Source: Saccoglossus kowalevskii
Taxonomy: Eukaryota > Hemichordata > Enteropneusta > Harrimaniidae
DNA length: 13,764 nucleotides
NCBI RefSeq assembly: GCF_000003605.2
Contig: NW_003113979.1
Coordinates: forward strand, 42,014 to 55,777
Direction: 5' to 3'
Made by a program: the position numbers and the translations under genes
Shown here: piece by piece, positions 1 through 8,774 of the stretch
Layout of the letters: every line of letters begins with the position of its first letter
How positions within the stretch are numbered: the first letter of the stretch is position 1
Notes under the pieces: generated by a model
What the model was told of the DNA's origin: nothing
What the model saw: only the letters and a program-made list of their open reading frames with translations
The model's database searches: none

Positions 1-284
1 CAGTGACATGCTCAGTAATGCAAAATACGAATTTCTCTCCCATAATGCATTGTACATATGCTCAGTGACATGCTCAGTAATGCAAAATATAAATTTCTCT
101 ACCATAATGCATTGTACATATGCTCAGTGACATGCTCAGTAATGCAAAATACGAATTTCTCTCCTATAATGCATTGTACATATGCTCAGTGACATGCTCA
201 TTAATGCAAAATATGAATTTCTCTACCATAATGCATTTCACATATGCTCAGTGACATGCTCAGTAGTGCAAAATATGAATTTCT

Positions 285-302
285 CTCCCATAATGCATTG
301 CA
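285..302 (+). promoter_or_regulatory. ZNF143/Staf-like motif in satellite unit 5
   Basis: CTCCCATAATGCATTGCA fits the vertebrate Staf/ZNF143 consensus YWCCCRNMATSCMYYRCR (recalled from memory) at all 18 positions. Unit 9 repeats it exactly at 533-550. The other seven full units fit at 16 or 17 positions. The factor is a zinc-finger activator found at many animal promoters. That it binds here is inference. Confidence 0.45.
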
Positions 303-532
303 CACATGCTCAGTGGCATGCTCAGTAATGCAAAATATGAATTTATCTCCCATAATGCATTGTACATATGCTCAGTGACATGCTCAGTAATGCAAAATAC
401 GAATTTCTCTCCTATAATGCATTGCACACATGCTCAGTGGCATGCTCATTAATGCAAAATATAAATTTCTCCACCATAATGCATTGCACATATGCTCAGT
501 GACATGCTCAGTAATGCAAAATACGAATTTCT

Positions 533-550
533 CTCCCATAATGCATTGCA
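533..550 (+). promoter_or_regulatory. ZNF143/Staf-like motif in satellite unit 9
   Basis: Second 18/18 match to the same recalled consensus, exactly four unit lengths (248 bp) from the copy in unit 5. Confidence 0.45.
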
Positions 551-582
551 CACATGCTCAGTGGCATGCTCAGTAGTGCAAC

Positions 583-1196
583 ATTTGAATTTGGCAAGAA
601 CTACCTTAAGTGGCAGGCGTAATATGATAGAGTTCCAATAAGGAAGCGAGATTAGTGGCTGATACTTATCTGTCTTCACAGTCAATTATATCGCTACAAA
701 CAAAGGAGTGATGACATAGAGTAAGTTTAGAGAATTACAGATAACAAGGTACTAAGAAAAGCAATAAAGTTTTTTTATTAAATGCTTACGGACTTAAATG
801 GTTAGATTTGTCAGAAGATGATGACGTCAGACCCTGTGATAAATCAAAACAAGACTATGTTGCGTTTCATATTTTTAGCCGCTCTTCAGTACGCGGTCAT
901 ATGGCTGTGGTGGCTCTCGCCATGATTTTGTTCTATGGTCAGTTTTTCTGGTATGCGTGTGTGAGTACTGTAGAATACTTTATTTTCGCTTGGAATTAAA
1001 TTTCGCTGAAAAAATGATTTAGTGAAAAAAAAACTCACCGAATATACCCTTTTCCTATATTTTACATTCAACTGGTGAAAAATCAGTGAAAATAAAATCC
1101 ATACAAAACACCCAAAAAGTTATTTCAGCAAAAATTATTTCCAGCTAAAATAACGTATTTTACAGTAACTAGTGACTACTACTAGTATTTCCCACT
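583..1196. other. AT-rich non-coding stretch with one CRE
   Basis: No exon-like open frame with splice sites is visible. The part from about 980 to 1180 contains several degenerate short motifs of the type TTTCGCTGAAAA / CAGTGAAAA / TTTCAGCAAAAA in both orientations. It also contains two ACTAGT palindromes seven bases apart near 1170-1188. This looks like decayed repeat sequence. Short open frames at 808-999 (+) and 886-1071 (-) overlap each other and have no protein-like composition. Confidence 0.6.
822..829. promoter_or_regulatory. CRE palindrome TGACGTCA
   Basis: Perfect 8-bp cAMP response element (CREB/ATF site). One of seven in the window. Confidence 0.4.
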
Positions 1197-1500
1197 AAAA
1201 AAAATCATATATTGTTAATGACGGAGTACTTTTTGTTGTTTTGAATTATTTAAAAAATCTGGGTTTTAAAAAGTGTAAAAAAAATGCAATTTTTCTTTAA
1301 CATTGTGTTCTGTGGAATTGTTCTATTAGAAATATTAGGACACGTTTCTCAAAACGTTTGACTGTAACACACACAAAAAATGCTATTTCGTTGTACCATG
1401 GGACATTAGCTTCATTATTGTACATAATAAACTAATAAACATTGTCATGCGATTGATGACCAATTTTGTCAAAAATTATGACTACGCATCTGCCTTGAAT
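1197..1500 (-). repeat. Dispersed repeat A, copy 1 (inverted relative to copy 2)
   Basis: The reverse complement of this segment aligns with 3783-4027. Shared exact blocks include CATAATTTTTGACAAAATTG, AGAACAATTCCA, GTTAAAGAAAAATTGCAT, AACAACAAAAAGTA and CATTAACAATATAT, in the same order. Copy 1 has extra bases in the middle, around 1350-1440, absent from copy 2. The right end near 1500 (reverse complement CAAGGCAGATGCGTAGTCATAA) is a mutated form of the terminal sequence of copy 2. I could not find the other terminus: similarity stops near 1197, so this is a partial or recombined copy. Confidence 0.88.
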
Positions 1501-2297
1501 TATATATCTTATGTAGCAGGAATAAGGCTGTGAAGAAACCCGAAATAGCAGCGCGTTACTCACATTGTAAATTCGAAGCTTCAGCATTGTGTAATCGTTT
1601 CGACTGAACCGTACTCGTAAGGTGGGGCCTATTTCCCTCGCGTGTTACCAGGTGTTGGCAAAGTGCCCGATACACATTGACCCATATCCAGAATATAGTA
1701 ACCGCTACCTCAAATACCGGTAATGATGAACCTCAGCGGTACTCTGTGTCTTATCCGTCGCCAATAATGTCTGTATTTAAATTAAACCACATTAAACTCA
1801 AGTATTGACTTTACTCGCATACAGTCAAGTTGTGAACTGGAGGAATCAAACGAGCCACTTCGTTCCGTAACCTTGGTGATCATACGATGCAGTCGAGTGT
1901 CGCCTTTATTAGCTCTCGAAAGCATCATTGGTAACTTGGGCAGATTTGTTTAAAGAAGTCTATATACATTACACTTATGAAACGTCAGTTTTCCAAACCG
2001 GATCTGACGTAGTGCTTACGTAGTGACTGTTCAGTTCCGGTATTTAAATACGAGGGTGAGAGAATAATGTAGCTAGTATTATTAAATATGCGTGTCTAGT
2101 TTACCATTTTTAGACATGGTCACCAAATAACTAAGCTGAATTCAAAAAATAGTGAGAGAACTATTCTCAAAATACAATATTTTTTTACCCGAGGTGTGGC
2201 AAGTCATGTAGTATACTTATATGACGAGTGATTATATATACATGGAACGCTTGGTATCATGTAATACTTAATTTTATGTAATTTACATTAACACAAA

Positions 2298-2305
2298 TGA
2301 CGTCA
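2298..2305. promoter_or_regulatory. CRE palindrome in a 10-bp ATGACGTCAT
   Basis: Perfect TGACGTCA extended to a 10-bp palindrome. The same 10-mer recurs around 3607-3614 with unrelated flanks. Confidence 0.4.
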
Positions 2306-3606
2306 TTGCGTGTGTTTGTCATCTCCCATTCACGCCTCTTCACCCATGTTATTTGCGGAATATGTAACTATGTTTGTTCCGGTCTTTCCCTCTTCCTCAG
2401 AACTTTAATTGTAAACCACTCTGTTTTCCAGCACAACCATGAAATTCGATCATTCCCGTGGGAGTGTGTCTCATAACATTTCATAATTCTAAGGAGTTGA
2501 CATTATTTCAATATAATGTTGATTCTTGGCGTTCTTTTCATCCCATCATCAGGCTAAAAGCATCATAGAATTTGTTCATTTTTTTCAATAACGTTTCACC
2601 AATCTACGATACACCGAATAAACAATTCAATTTTGTATACATCACGTGAGAAAATGTTCAAAAAAAAAGAACCATGAAATTGTAAAATTGATAAAGATAT
2701 GATATACAGATGAGATAATTATAATTATATTTGGTTTCTTCTAACATTTCCTACAATAGATTCCTTTTGAATTCTTATCTTTTTTTTCATTGTTTTTTCT
2801 TCGCAAAAGCAGTTTTTACGAAGTGAAATTTCGCAGGAGTCGAGATCAATAAAGCATTATTACTATAACTTATGAATTATATATAGTGACCCATTGATTG
2901 CGAGTTGCTTCTGTACAATAATATCATCTATTGTATGATAATTATATTATTACCCTGAATGTGACATTGACATCATTGGATAGTTTTAGAGAAGAAATAA
3001 AATCACACTAAAAAACCGATATCGAAAAAAACACGCTAAAAGACGTAAAGAAATCATTTGTGTGCTCTCATTCGTGACTTGAATACACGTAGCAAGATTT
3101 ACAGCATATAGTCAACTCATTGGATGGTGACATTCATAAAATGTGACATCGAGTTACTGATTTGCGGGACAACCTCAACTAAGATGACATAGGAGCAACG
3201 GAACCTGACCCCGGGTAATGTGTAATAGAACCACTAAATAAACACATAAAGCACGCATCATTTAAGAAGGTTGCAGATTTATGATAGACAGCTGTCGTGC
3301 AAAGCATGTTCTAATTTCATGTAAAACAAAACAATGCATTTAACGCGCTTTCTATACATCGCCTGGGATCCATGCGACGCGGTGAGACGACTGTGGCTCG
3401 TTACTAACCTAAAGAGAACAACATCAGAACCGCTTAAAGACAAATACAGTCACAGTGATTTGCGCACATTTTTAACCCAACGCTGTATTTGTTCCCTGGA
3501 TGTCTGGGCTCTGTGCGGTGACAATCGAGACAAGTAAAAAAAAAATCCCGTCAAATCTTCGTATTGGTAGTCTGGTCACGCACGTGTACATGTAATGCTA
3601 AGTTAA

Positions 3607-3614
3607 TGACGTCA
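3607..3614. promoter_or_regulatory. CRE palindrome in a 10-bp ATGACGTCAT
   Basis: Perfect TGACGTCA, with the same 10-bp palindrome as at 2298. No promoter elements are evident beside it. Confidence 0.4.
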
Positions 3615-3781
3615 TGTTATCGGGAATCTGGCCTTCAAATGTAGCTGTGTATTGTACATTTCAAGGACTGACCAAATGCCCAGATTTTGTTGCGACTGAA
3701 ATTCGCGTTTGCTATAAAGCTGGTTAATTATTTCCAGATACTCGGGTTGTCTGAAGTTTCAACAACTCGTGTAAAAATGCT

Positions 3782-4277
3782 CTTAAGGTAGAAACCTACT
3801 CATAATTTTTGACAAAATTGTCATAAATCGCATACAATGTTCATGAAGCTAATTTCCTATGGAAGCATTATTTTGTGTGTTACGCTTTTTTCGCTATTTT
3901 TAGAACAATTCCATAGAACACAGCGTTAAAGAAAAATTGCATGTTTTGCCATTTTTTAAAACCCATATATTTTAAATAATTCAGAACAACAAAAAGTATT
4001 CCTTCATTAACAATATATCATTTTTTCGGCCTAAGTCACCAGGCTAGATCTTGAGATATTATATAATATCTCTGCGATAGGAACCTATGATAAAAACATT
4101 ATAATAGTGCCAAAATGGCGACTTTCCACTAAAATACAACCATCAATTTCTCGAAAATAAGGCTGGGACCCCCAATTTTTTAAAGTCAATATCCGTATAT
4201 TGCTTTTGAGTACAGTTTAGTAGTGCAAAATGATTAAATTCTGGGTATTTTGATTTATGAGTGGGCTTCTACCCTAA
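3782..4277. mobile_element. Repeat A, copy 2: non-autonomous DNA-transposon-like element with imperfect TIRs
   Basis: The left end reads TTAAGGTAGAAACCTACTCA followed by TAA. The right end, reverse complemented, reads TTAGGGTAGAAGCCCACTCA followed by TAA, so 20 of 23 terminal bases match in inverted orientation. The element is about 496 bp, has no coding capacity, and its left 245 bp also occur inverted at 1197-1500, which shows it is dispersed. The target duplication is unclear: TTAA on the left against CTAA on the right would suit a four-base TTAA duplication, but a TA duplication further in is equally possible, so I do not assign a superfamily. A 20-bp palindrome (4053-4072) and a YY1-like AATGGCGAC (4114-4122) lie inside. 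Confidence 0.75.
4053..4072. repeat. 20-bp perfect palindrome inside repeat A copy 2
   Basis: GAGATATTAT followed directly by its reverse complement ATAATATCTC. It sits in the right half of the element, the part not found in copy 1. Confidence 0.9.
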
Positions 4278-5100
4278 TACTATTTTCTATAAGTTTTTTA
4301 CCAATGTTATGTTATGTTATCATTCGTTAATCGGAGTATAACAATGATAGTCCAGAAAGGAAGTGGCAAAAAAGGTTATGCTCACGGGGATTTTTATGTG
4401 CAATATACTAATAATTCTGGCAATAATAATTCGTATTGATCATTTTATCATACACCTGCAATTACTATGAACAGTGGTCACAGTAGTGTGATTTCGATTC
4501 AGATAGATATATTTAAACACGTTTATTCAGTTTTGGGGCAAGATTAATGGCCTTATAGTACCAGATATAAGCCAGTGCTTCAGCCAATCAGATGGCTAGA
4601 TTTAGATTAATCATTTTATAATAAAATATAATAAATGTGTCGTGGATATTTGTAGTAGTATTTTACCAGAATAGTTTCTTATATCTATAACAATGCACAT
4701 TTCTTTTTGAATGGATTTGTTGTAAGAAAAACTGAGTAAAAAATAGAAATATTTCTTCTAAAAAAAGAGCCCATTAATCCAAGGACATTTTTACTACACT
4801 CTGGCATAGATTTATTGTTTGTTTGTTTTTTCGTTTTTTTTTTGTATTTGAGTGAACATGTGGATGGAGTTTTCTGAAAATAGCTACCTACGATGTACAC
4901 TAATGTGAATATATTTCTGTACAATTTCGTACATATCTGTCATATGTGATTGAGTACTACCTTCAAAATGATGAATCGCAAGTGCGTAATATATTCATAT
5001 CTCTTGTTTGATAAAACGATGTAAATGGCGTCACGGTAAAGCCAGGTGTTGTTTAATTTTCCTTGGTATAGGTCCTAACCTACCAGAGTCTTAAAGCTAA
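4278..5100. other. AT-rich non-coding stretch
   Basis: No supported gene. It holds three direct copies of ATGTT at about 4304-4319, a CCAAT box in strong context (CAGCCAATCAGATGG, CCAAT at 4584-4588), and T-rich runs near 4820-4850. The open frame at 4685-4924 (-) is largely lysine/asparagine from A-rich sequence and is not credible as protein. Confidence 0.55.
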
Positions 5101-5125
5101 AACTCACTTCTTATTTATAAAACAC
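5101..5125. repeat. 25-bp direct repeat, copy 1
   Basis: AACTCAC...TATTTATAAAACAC matches 5622-5646 at 22 of 25 bases. Copy 1 abuts a family B repeat directly on its right. Copy 2 is followed by unrelated AT-rich sequence, so the block is either a separate repeat or the edge of one. Confidence 0.7.
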
Positions 5126-5178
5126 GCGCATGTACAACATATGTGGTCATAAACAATAATGTCCCATAATCCAATGCG
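5126..5178 (-). repeat. Family B dispersed repeat, copy 1
   Basis: Aligns with 8802-8855 at about 45 of 54 positions with one gap. It begins GCGCATGT and ends in the 15-bp identical block CCATAATCCAATGCG. Strand is set relative to the copy at 11807-11883. The right-hand block fits the ZNF143/Staf consensus at 16 of 18 positions. Only the part nearest that motif is retained here. Confidence 0.75.
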
Positions 5179-5348
5179 TTCTTCAAATGAAGATCACGAG
5201 TACGAGTTTTTACATGGGCGTAGCGTGCAATAATTACCGCCGGTGACTCCTTCGATACCTTCCAATCACCACCAAAAAAAATACCTAGTTAAAACTTAGC
5301 AACGTCTCAGTTTGTACTCGTTAGTCAACGCAACAGTCAAAATCGCTA

Positions 5349-5533
5349 TCTTTGTTCATATGAATAGTAGTTTATAAATAAATAAACGCTGCTCGGACTG
5401 ATAAATATGATATATAGAAGATAATATTTGGTAATCGTAGTCCTAAATAACTATTAAAAATAGCTAGACGTTTCGAGCAATGGCTCTTTATCGATAGCAT
5501 AGAAGAAAGTGTACACTTTCTTTGTTCATATGA
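5349..5533. repeat. Pair of 15-bp direct repeats 170 bp apart
   Basis: TCTTTGTTCATATGA occurs exactly at 5349-5363 and 5519-5533. The second copy overlaps the end of the palindrome at 5503-5522. The intervening DNA is AT-rich without coding signs. Confidence 0.8.
5503..5522. repeat. 20-bp perfect palindrome
   Basis: AAGAAAGTGT followed by ACACTTTCTT, with no spacer. The symmetry ends sharply on both sides. Sixteen bases to its right is GGCGCATGCGT, close to the NRF-1 palindrome. Confidence 0.92.
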
Positions 5534-5584
5534 GACCCATATCTGGCGCATGCGTTGGGCGAAGTAAACTAATTTAGAAAATCA

Positions 5585-5670
5585 AATTAAATTAATGAAA
5601 CATGTTGTATTTTAAATCCATAACTCACCACGTATTTATAAAACACAATTAACTTGAATTAAATTAATGA
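5585..5670. repeat. Short direct duplication, AT-rich
   Basis: AATTAAATTAATGA occurs at 5585-5598 and 5657-5670, each followed by a similar AAACATGTT / GAAACGTGTT stretch. Copy 2 of the 25-bp block (5622-5646) lies between them. Confidence 0.6.
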
Positions 5671-6400
5671 CATGAAACGTGTTTTAGCATTGTTTCCAAC
5701 AATAACACACTGTCTAAATTTATTTTGTTGTTTATGCTTATAATAGATAAAGGAACTCAAATAATTCTCGTTCGTAGTGTATCGTGGTCAGCTGTTGGGC
5801 TTCGAATATGTCAGTGTGATCAATGGAGTTCGATAGGGAGATGTTATTCCTCTCATATATTTACAGTTTAAGTTAATAAACTTAGTAGAAGACTCTAGGT
5901 GCTGTTTGATGTCGTCTTACGGGTAATCTTACAAACCATCTATTTTATGTGAATTACTTGGTCTTGATATTAACTTCTGTTAAGTCACTAATAAAGATGG
6001 TTAGGGTCTGCGAGCAGCATAGAAAATAGCTTGTCATTGTATTTCACACCACAAAAACTGAGTGTATGGCGTTTCACCCGAACCCATTGCAACCAAATAT
6101 AATATCATATGGTATAGTTCATCATTGGTGTGTTTTTTTAAAAGGAAAAAAAAAACTTAATGTCTTACTTACTTACGTTTCATAATATCTTCTTCGGTTT
6201 AATGATGAAGCCGATATGAAGAAACAACTTAATATGTATCTATGCAAATCCCAATTTCAAGCTACACAAATTTAGTAATTGCTCAAAGCTTTTAGAGCTT
6301 TATTATATGGAGAATACTGTTTGGTATATGTAGAGTGCAAGGCAGATTTATACCTTGAAAGTAACAAGCACTAATACAATTCGGTTAGTATTTGCTCTTA
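5671..6400. other. AT-rich non-coding stretch
   Basis: I see no exon, promoter cluster or recognisable repeat here beyond short homopolymer runs near 6130-6160 and a TTAC triplet repeat near 6166. Confidence 0.5.
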
Positions 6401-6406
6401 AGTACG

Positions 6407-6420
6407 CTACCCTCTGCTGG
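6407..6420 (-). promoter_or_regulatory. CTCF-like motif, minus orientation
   Basis: The reverse complement is CCAGCAGAGGGTAG, which fits the animal CTCF core CCASYAGRKGGCRS at 13 of 14 positions (T in place of the second-half C). It lies 35 bp left of the (TAA)n tract. The same string type is common in invertebrate repeats, so this may simply be repeat-derived. Confidence 0.35.
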
Positions 6421-6454
6421 CTCCAATTGTGTTATGTCTGTGTATGTTCGTTCC

Positions 6455-6605
<151 letters not shown>

Positions 6606-7110
6606 GCTGGAATACATAGTGTGCATGCATTTATTTTGACTAACCAGGTGGTTATGATAATAGTAAAACAATATTTAATGGGTTATACTCAGAAACGTGT
6701 TATGTAATCTTACATCCCATGCACCGTAGAAGGTATCATTTAATGAAATTACAAAACAAGTAAAATACCTCACTGTTCACAATAATGCATGGAAGTATTT
6801 ATGGTTATTTATGTATAGAGTAAGTGTTTCCTAATCATTGGATTGTATAACCACATAAGTTGTAACAGAATGGTTTGTCATTTTTCATTGAATGCGAAAC
6901 GTCATGTTAAAAGTGCTCAAACAATATTGAAATTTTAATTGTATGTTTAAATGGTCACCGGAAACACATCTATAAGATGACATATAAGAAATAAAATTAT
7001 TAAGTGGGTGCAACGAACGAACAGTTTTTGAACAGATATGGTTTTCGTATTATGCACTATGGCGGTCGACCACAGATCAATAACTGCGCTAACGTCACAG
7101 CAACACTTTG
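6606..7110. other. AT-rich non-coding stretch upstream of the exon
   Basis: No gene signs until the splice acceptor region. Probably the upstream intron of the exon at 7269, if that exon is internal as its boundaries suggest. Confidence 0.5.
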
Positions 7111-7124
7111 CCGCTAGGGGGCGC
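7111..7124 (+). promoter_or_regulatory. CTCF-like core motif
   Basis: CCGCTAGGGGGCGC, continuing TGCG, is very close to the vertebrate and insect CTCF core (CCRSNAGGKGGCRS). It is a GC-rich island of about 20 bp in AT-rich DNA, 143-157 bp upstream of the exon. Together with the minus-oriented motif at 6407 it makes a divergent pair. Binding is inferred only. Confidence 0.5.
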
Positions 7125-7268
7125 TGCGTTTGATATATATTTCGTGCCGACCCATGTTAAAAATGTGTTCATACGCAGCGTGAATCGTCTGCTTCAAATG
7201 AACAGAATGGCGACAGACAAACAAACTTTGGGAAATTTAACTTATCATTGCAATATGTTCTTTTTCAG

Positions 7269-7496
7269 AACAATGTTTACACTGGTCGTCGACAAAGCCT
7301 TATCGAAGATGCCCGAAATGCTTCGTTTGACTACTCGGCGTTACCGAGCCCTTCCGAAGATGAGGTATTTCACGAGTTCAATGACGACAGTCCAGTGATA
7401 TCACCAAGTGAGCGAGTGAAACGTATGGCGATCACCTTTGGCCTTTCAGAAGGTTGCTATGCAGCTGCTTTAGGAAATGCTTTGAAGATATTTGAG
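7269..7496 (+). CDS. Internal exon of an unidentified protein gene (76 codons)
   Basis: The exon is bounded by a pyrimidine-rich acceptor (TTCTTTTTCAG|AAC, with a plausible TTAAC branch site at about 7236-7241) and a strong donor (GAG|GTATGT). It is 228 bp, phase 0 at both ends, with no in-frame stop. The frame has no usable ATG near its start, fitting an internal exon. The peptide begins NNVYTGRRQSLIEDARNASF. Residues 7-10 (RRQS) fit a basophilic kinase site such as PKA. Residues ~25-46 are rich in Ser, Pro, Asp and Glu, with three SP pairs and an SEDE casein-kinase-2-like site, and look like a disordered linker. Residues ~47-76 (SERVKRMAITFGL... to ALKIFE) look helical and folded. I do not recognise the family and assign no function. 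Neighbouring exons are not visible, so introns exceed what I can resolve or the exons lie outside. Confidence 0.72.
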
Positions 7497-7521
7497 GTAT
7501 GTATTATCCCCCAAAAATTAT

Positions 7522-7678
7522 AGCGGGGGAGTCGTCACCTGAGCATGCGTCAGATGGCCATAGCGTGTCATTGTTTACAAACAAGCGTCTACCCATGGGC
7601 CTTTGCGTTTTTAGCGTGTGTTGCTATCGCCGCTTGGGGCTCAATTCCCGCGCGTGCGCAGGTGACGACCCTCCCGCT
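7522..7678. mobile_element. 157-bp GC-rich MITE-like element with 28-bp TIRs, just inside the intron
   Basis: The left end begins AGCGGGGGAGTCGTCACCTG and continues AGCATGCG. The reverse complement of the right end begins AGCGGGAGGGTCGTCACCTG and continues CGCACGCG. That is 24 of 28 matching bases, including an 11-base identical block GTCGTCACCTG. The interior has no coding capacity and includes GTTGCTATCGC and CCCATGGGC. Composition is much richer in G and C than the flanks. I could not define a clean target duplication: flanks are AATTAT on the left and TTAAAC on the right, so 2-3 bp TA/TTA-type sites are possible. It starts only 26 bp beyond the 5' splice site of the exon. Family unknown. 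Confidence 0.8.
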
Positions 7679-8014
7679 TTAAACACATCGATACACAATC
7701 AAACATTTAACATCAGTTCAAATTTTATTGCCGGCAACATTTTGTTGAAAGCCCTTTTATTTTGAATAACTTGGTCCAAGACGTTCTCCTATTCGTGTTT
7801 CGGTGATTTCATGACGCCAGAAGATATTGGACACTCATGAACAAATTCTACGGTCATTAATATCTGTTGCAATTGTGTATGACGTCACATTCCTCAACGG
7901 GAATCGGGTCAAATATAGTTTTTTACGACTTTAACAAAGTGACTTTTTTAATTTTCTCAGCAGTTAGAACCATTGCAATTTTTGATAAACAATTATGCCA
8001 TTAGTGACTAAACG
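7679..8014. other. Non-coding stretch, probably intron, with one CRE
   Basis: AT-rich with a perfect CRE at 7880-7887. No exon signs. Confidence 0.5.
7880..7887. promoter_or_regulatory. CRE palindrome TGACGTCA
   Basis: Perfect site, 171 bp left of the duplicated CRE pair at 8051 and 8126. Confidence 0.4.
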
Positions 8015-8150
8015 TGTAGTATGACGTGTTTAGCACCAACAAGTTTGCAGTGACGTCACGCGTAGTATGACGAGCCATGTCAAGAATGATACAAATCTGA
8101 GTACTTTGTGCCAAAATGTTTGCTCTGACGTCACGTGCACAGCGATGAGT
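8015..8150. repeat. Diverged 75-bp duplication carrying two CREs
   Basis: ACCAACAAGTTTGCAGTGACGTCACG (split view: ACCAACAAGTTTGCAG + TGACGTCACG) is echoed 75 bp later by GCCAAAATGTTTGCTC + TGACGTCACG. Perfect CREs lie at 8051-8058 and 8126-8133. Each is followed by a related AGTATGACGAGCC / GCGATGAGTCGTGCC segment. AGTATGACG also precedes the first copy at about 8019. The second site runs into an E-box (TCACGTGC at 8131). Because 75 is divisible by three, the minus-strand frames here show a ~25-residue echo, which is a by-product of the duplication. Confidence 0.7.
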
Positions 8151-8774
8151 CGTGCCACTGCTGCTGCAATTTTTGCGGTAAACGACACACACTGTAACGT
8201 GTCACGCTTCAATCTTCCTGTGTATTGTAGACATTTCCCGAGGTTCAAAGGTCATGTAACGTTTTCTGCTCTGCCTAAAATCGCATACGGCGGATATTTA
8301 TTTTAACAAGAATTGATTTTCACTATGTGTTCTTAACCAAAACGTGCAAGTAACACAAATGCTAGCTAGAGAAAGAAAAACATATACAGTTTCACTAATT
8401 ATGTTTGCGTCAAACACCGCCCTTTCAATTCTCCGAATATCCGAGCTATTTATACAGCGATGAATGTAGCTATTGTATTTTCATTTCCCGATTCGAATTG
8501 TGGAAAGACGTACATTGTTGCCTTGTGCATTCACTGTAATTGACGAATCGTGGTCTACAATAATGATTCACCATGTTTAAGCGAAGTCCCCTGCGGTCAT
8601 TATGAGCAACGGGTAAACTAATTCAGATTTCCTTTTTAATTCTAGAATAATAACAATCCATTCTATACTTCACGTTTGAATAACATTGCATAGTGTTATC
8701 TTAATATAACATGGAAGCTCCAATATTGTCGAAAGTACCCAGGCTTACACAGCAACATCAACCACTACTCGTGA
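8151..8774. other. Non-coding stretch
   Basis: No supported gene or repeat. Open frames overlapping it on both strands lack splice support and protein-like composition. Confidence 0.5.

Larger units (their letters stand above)
1..582. repeat. 62-bp tandem satellite, at least 9.4 units, open at the left edge
   Basis: Units begin at 1, 63, 125, 187, 249, 311, 373, 435, 497 and 559, so the period is exactly 62 bp with no insertion or deletion across nine full units. The tenth unit decays after about 582. Each unit has a short internal duplication (ATGCTCAGTGAC then ATGCTCAGTAAT), then ATGCAAAAT, an AT-rich stretch, and CCCATAATGCATTG. Because 62 is not a multiple of three, short open frames crossing the array on the minus strand carry no coding meaning. 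Unit differences recur at a few fixed positions, as expected from unequal exchange or conversion. The array starts outside the window, so total length and left flank are unknown. It could be a free satellite or the tandem core of a larger mobile element; no transposon ends are visible on the right side. Confidence 0.97.
1501..3781. other. Long AT-rich non-coding stretch
   Basis: About 2.3 kb between the two inverted copies of repeat A. I see no exon with credible splice sites and no recognisable protein motif. The longest open frame is 3334-3537 (+), 67 codons, with an unremarkable composition and no support from splice signals. Isolated sites present are CREs at 2298 and 3607 and E-boxes (CACGTG) at 2643 and 3581. 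It could be intron or intergenic DNA. Confidence 0.6.

Noticed and set aside
1-582. CRISPR-like array
   Set aside because: Units are contiguous with no unique spacers, and the surrounding sequence is eukaryotic.
449-685. Minus-strand open frame with repeated peptide motifs
   Set aside because: It is the tail of the 62-bp satellite read in translation; the period is not a multiple of three and no splice or start context supports it.
3334-3537. 67-codon + frame starting at an ATG
   Set aside because: No splice sites, family motif or repeat evidence; frames of this length are expected by chance.
7108-7398. 96-codon + frame overlapping the exon
   Set aside because: It is in a different frame from the exon bounded by good splice sites, spans the CTCF-like site and the intron tail, and has no protein-like features of its own.
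8001-8306. Overlapping frames on both strands, with a ~25-residue internal echo on the minus strand
   Set aside because: The echo follows from the 75-bp duplication; there is no splice support and both strands are open at once.
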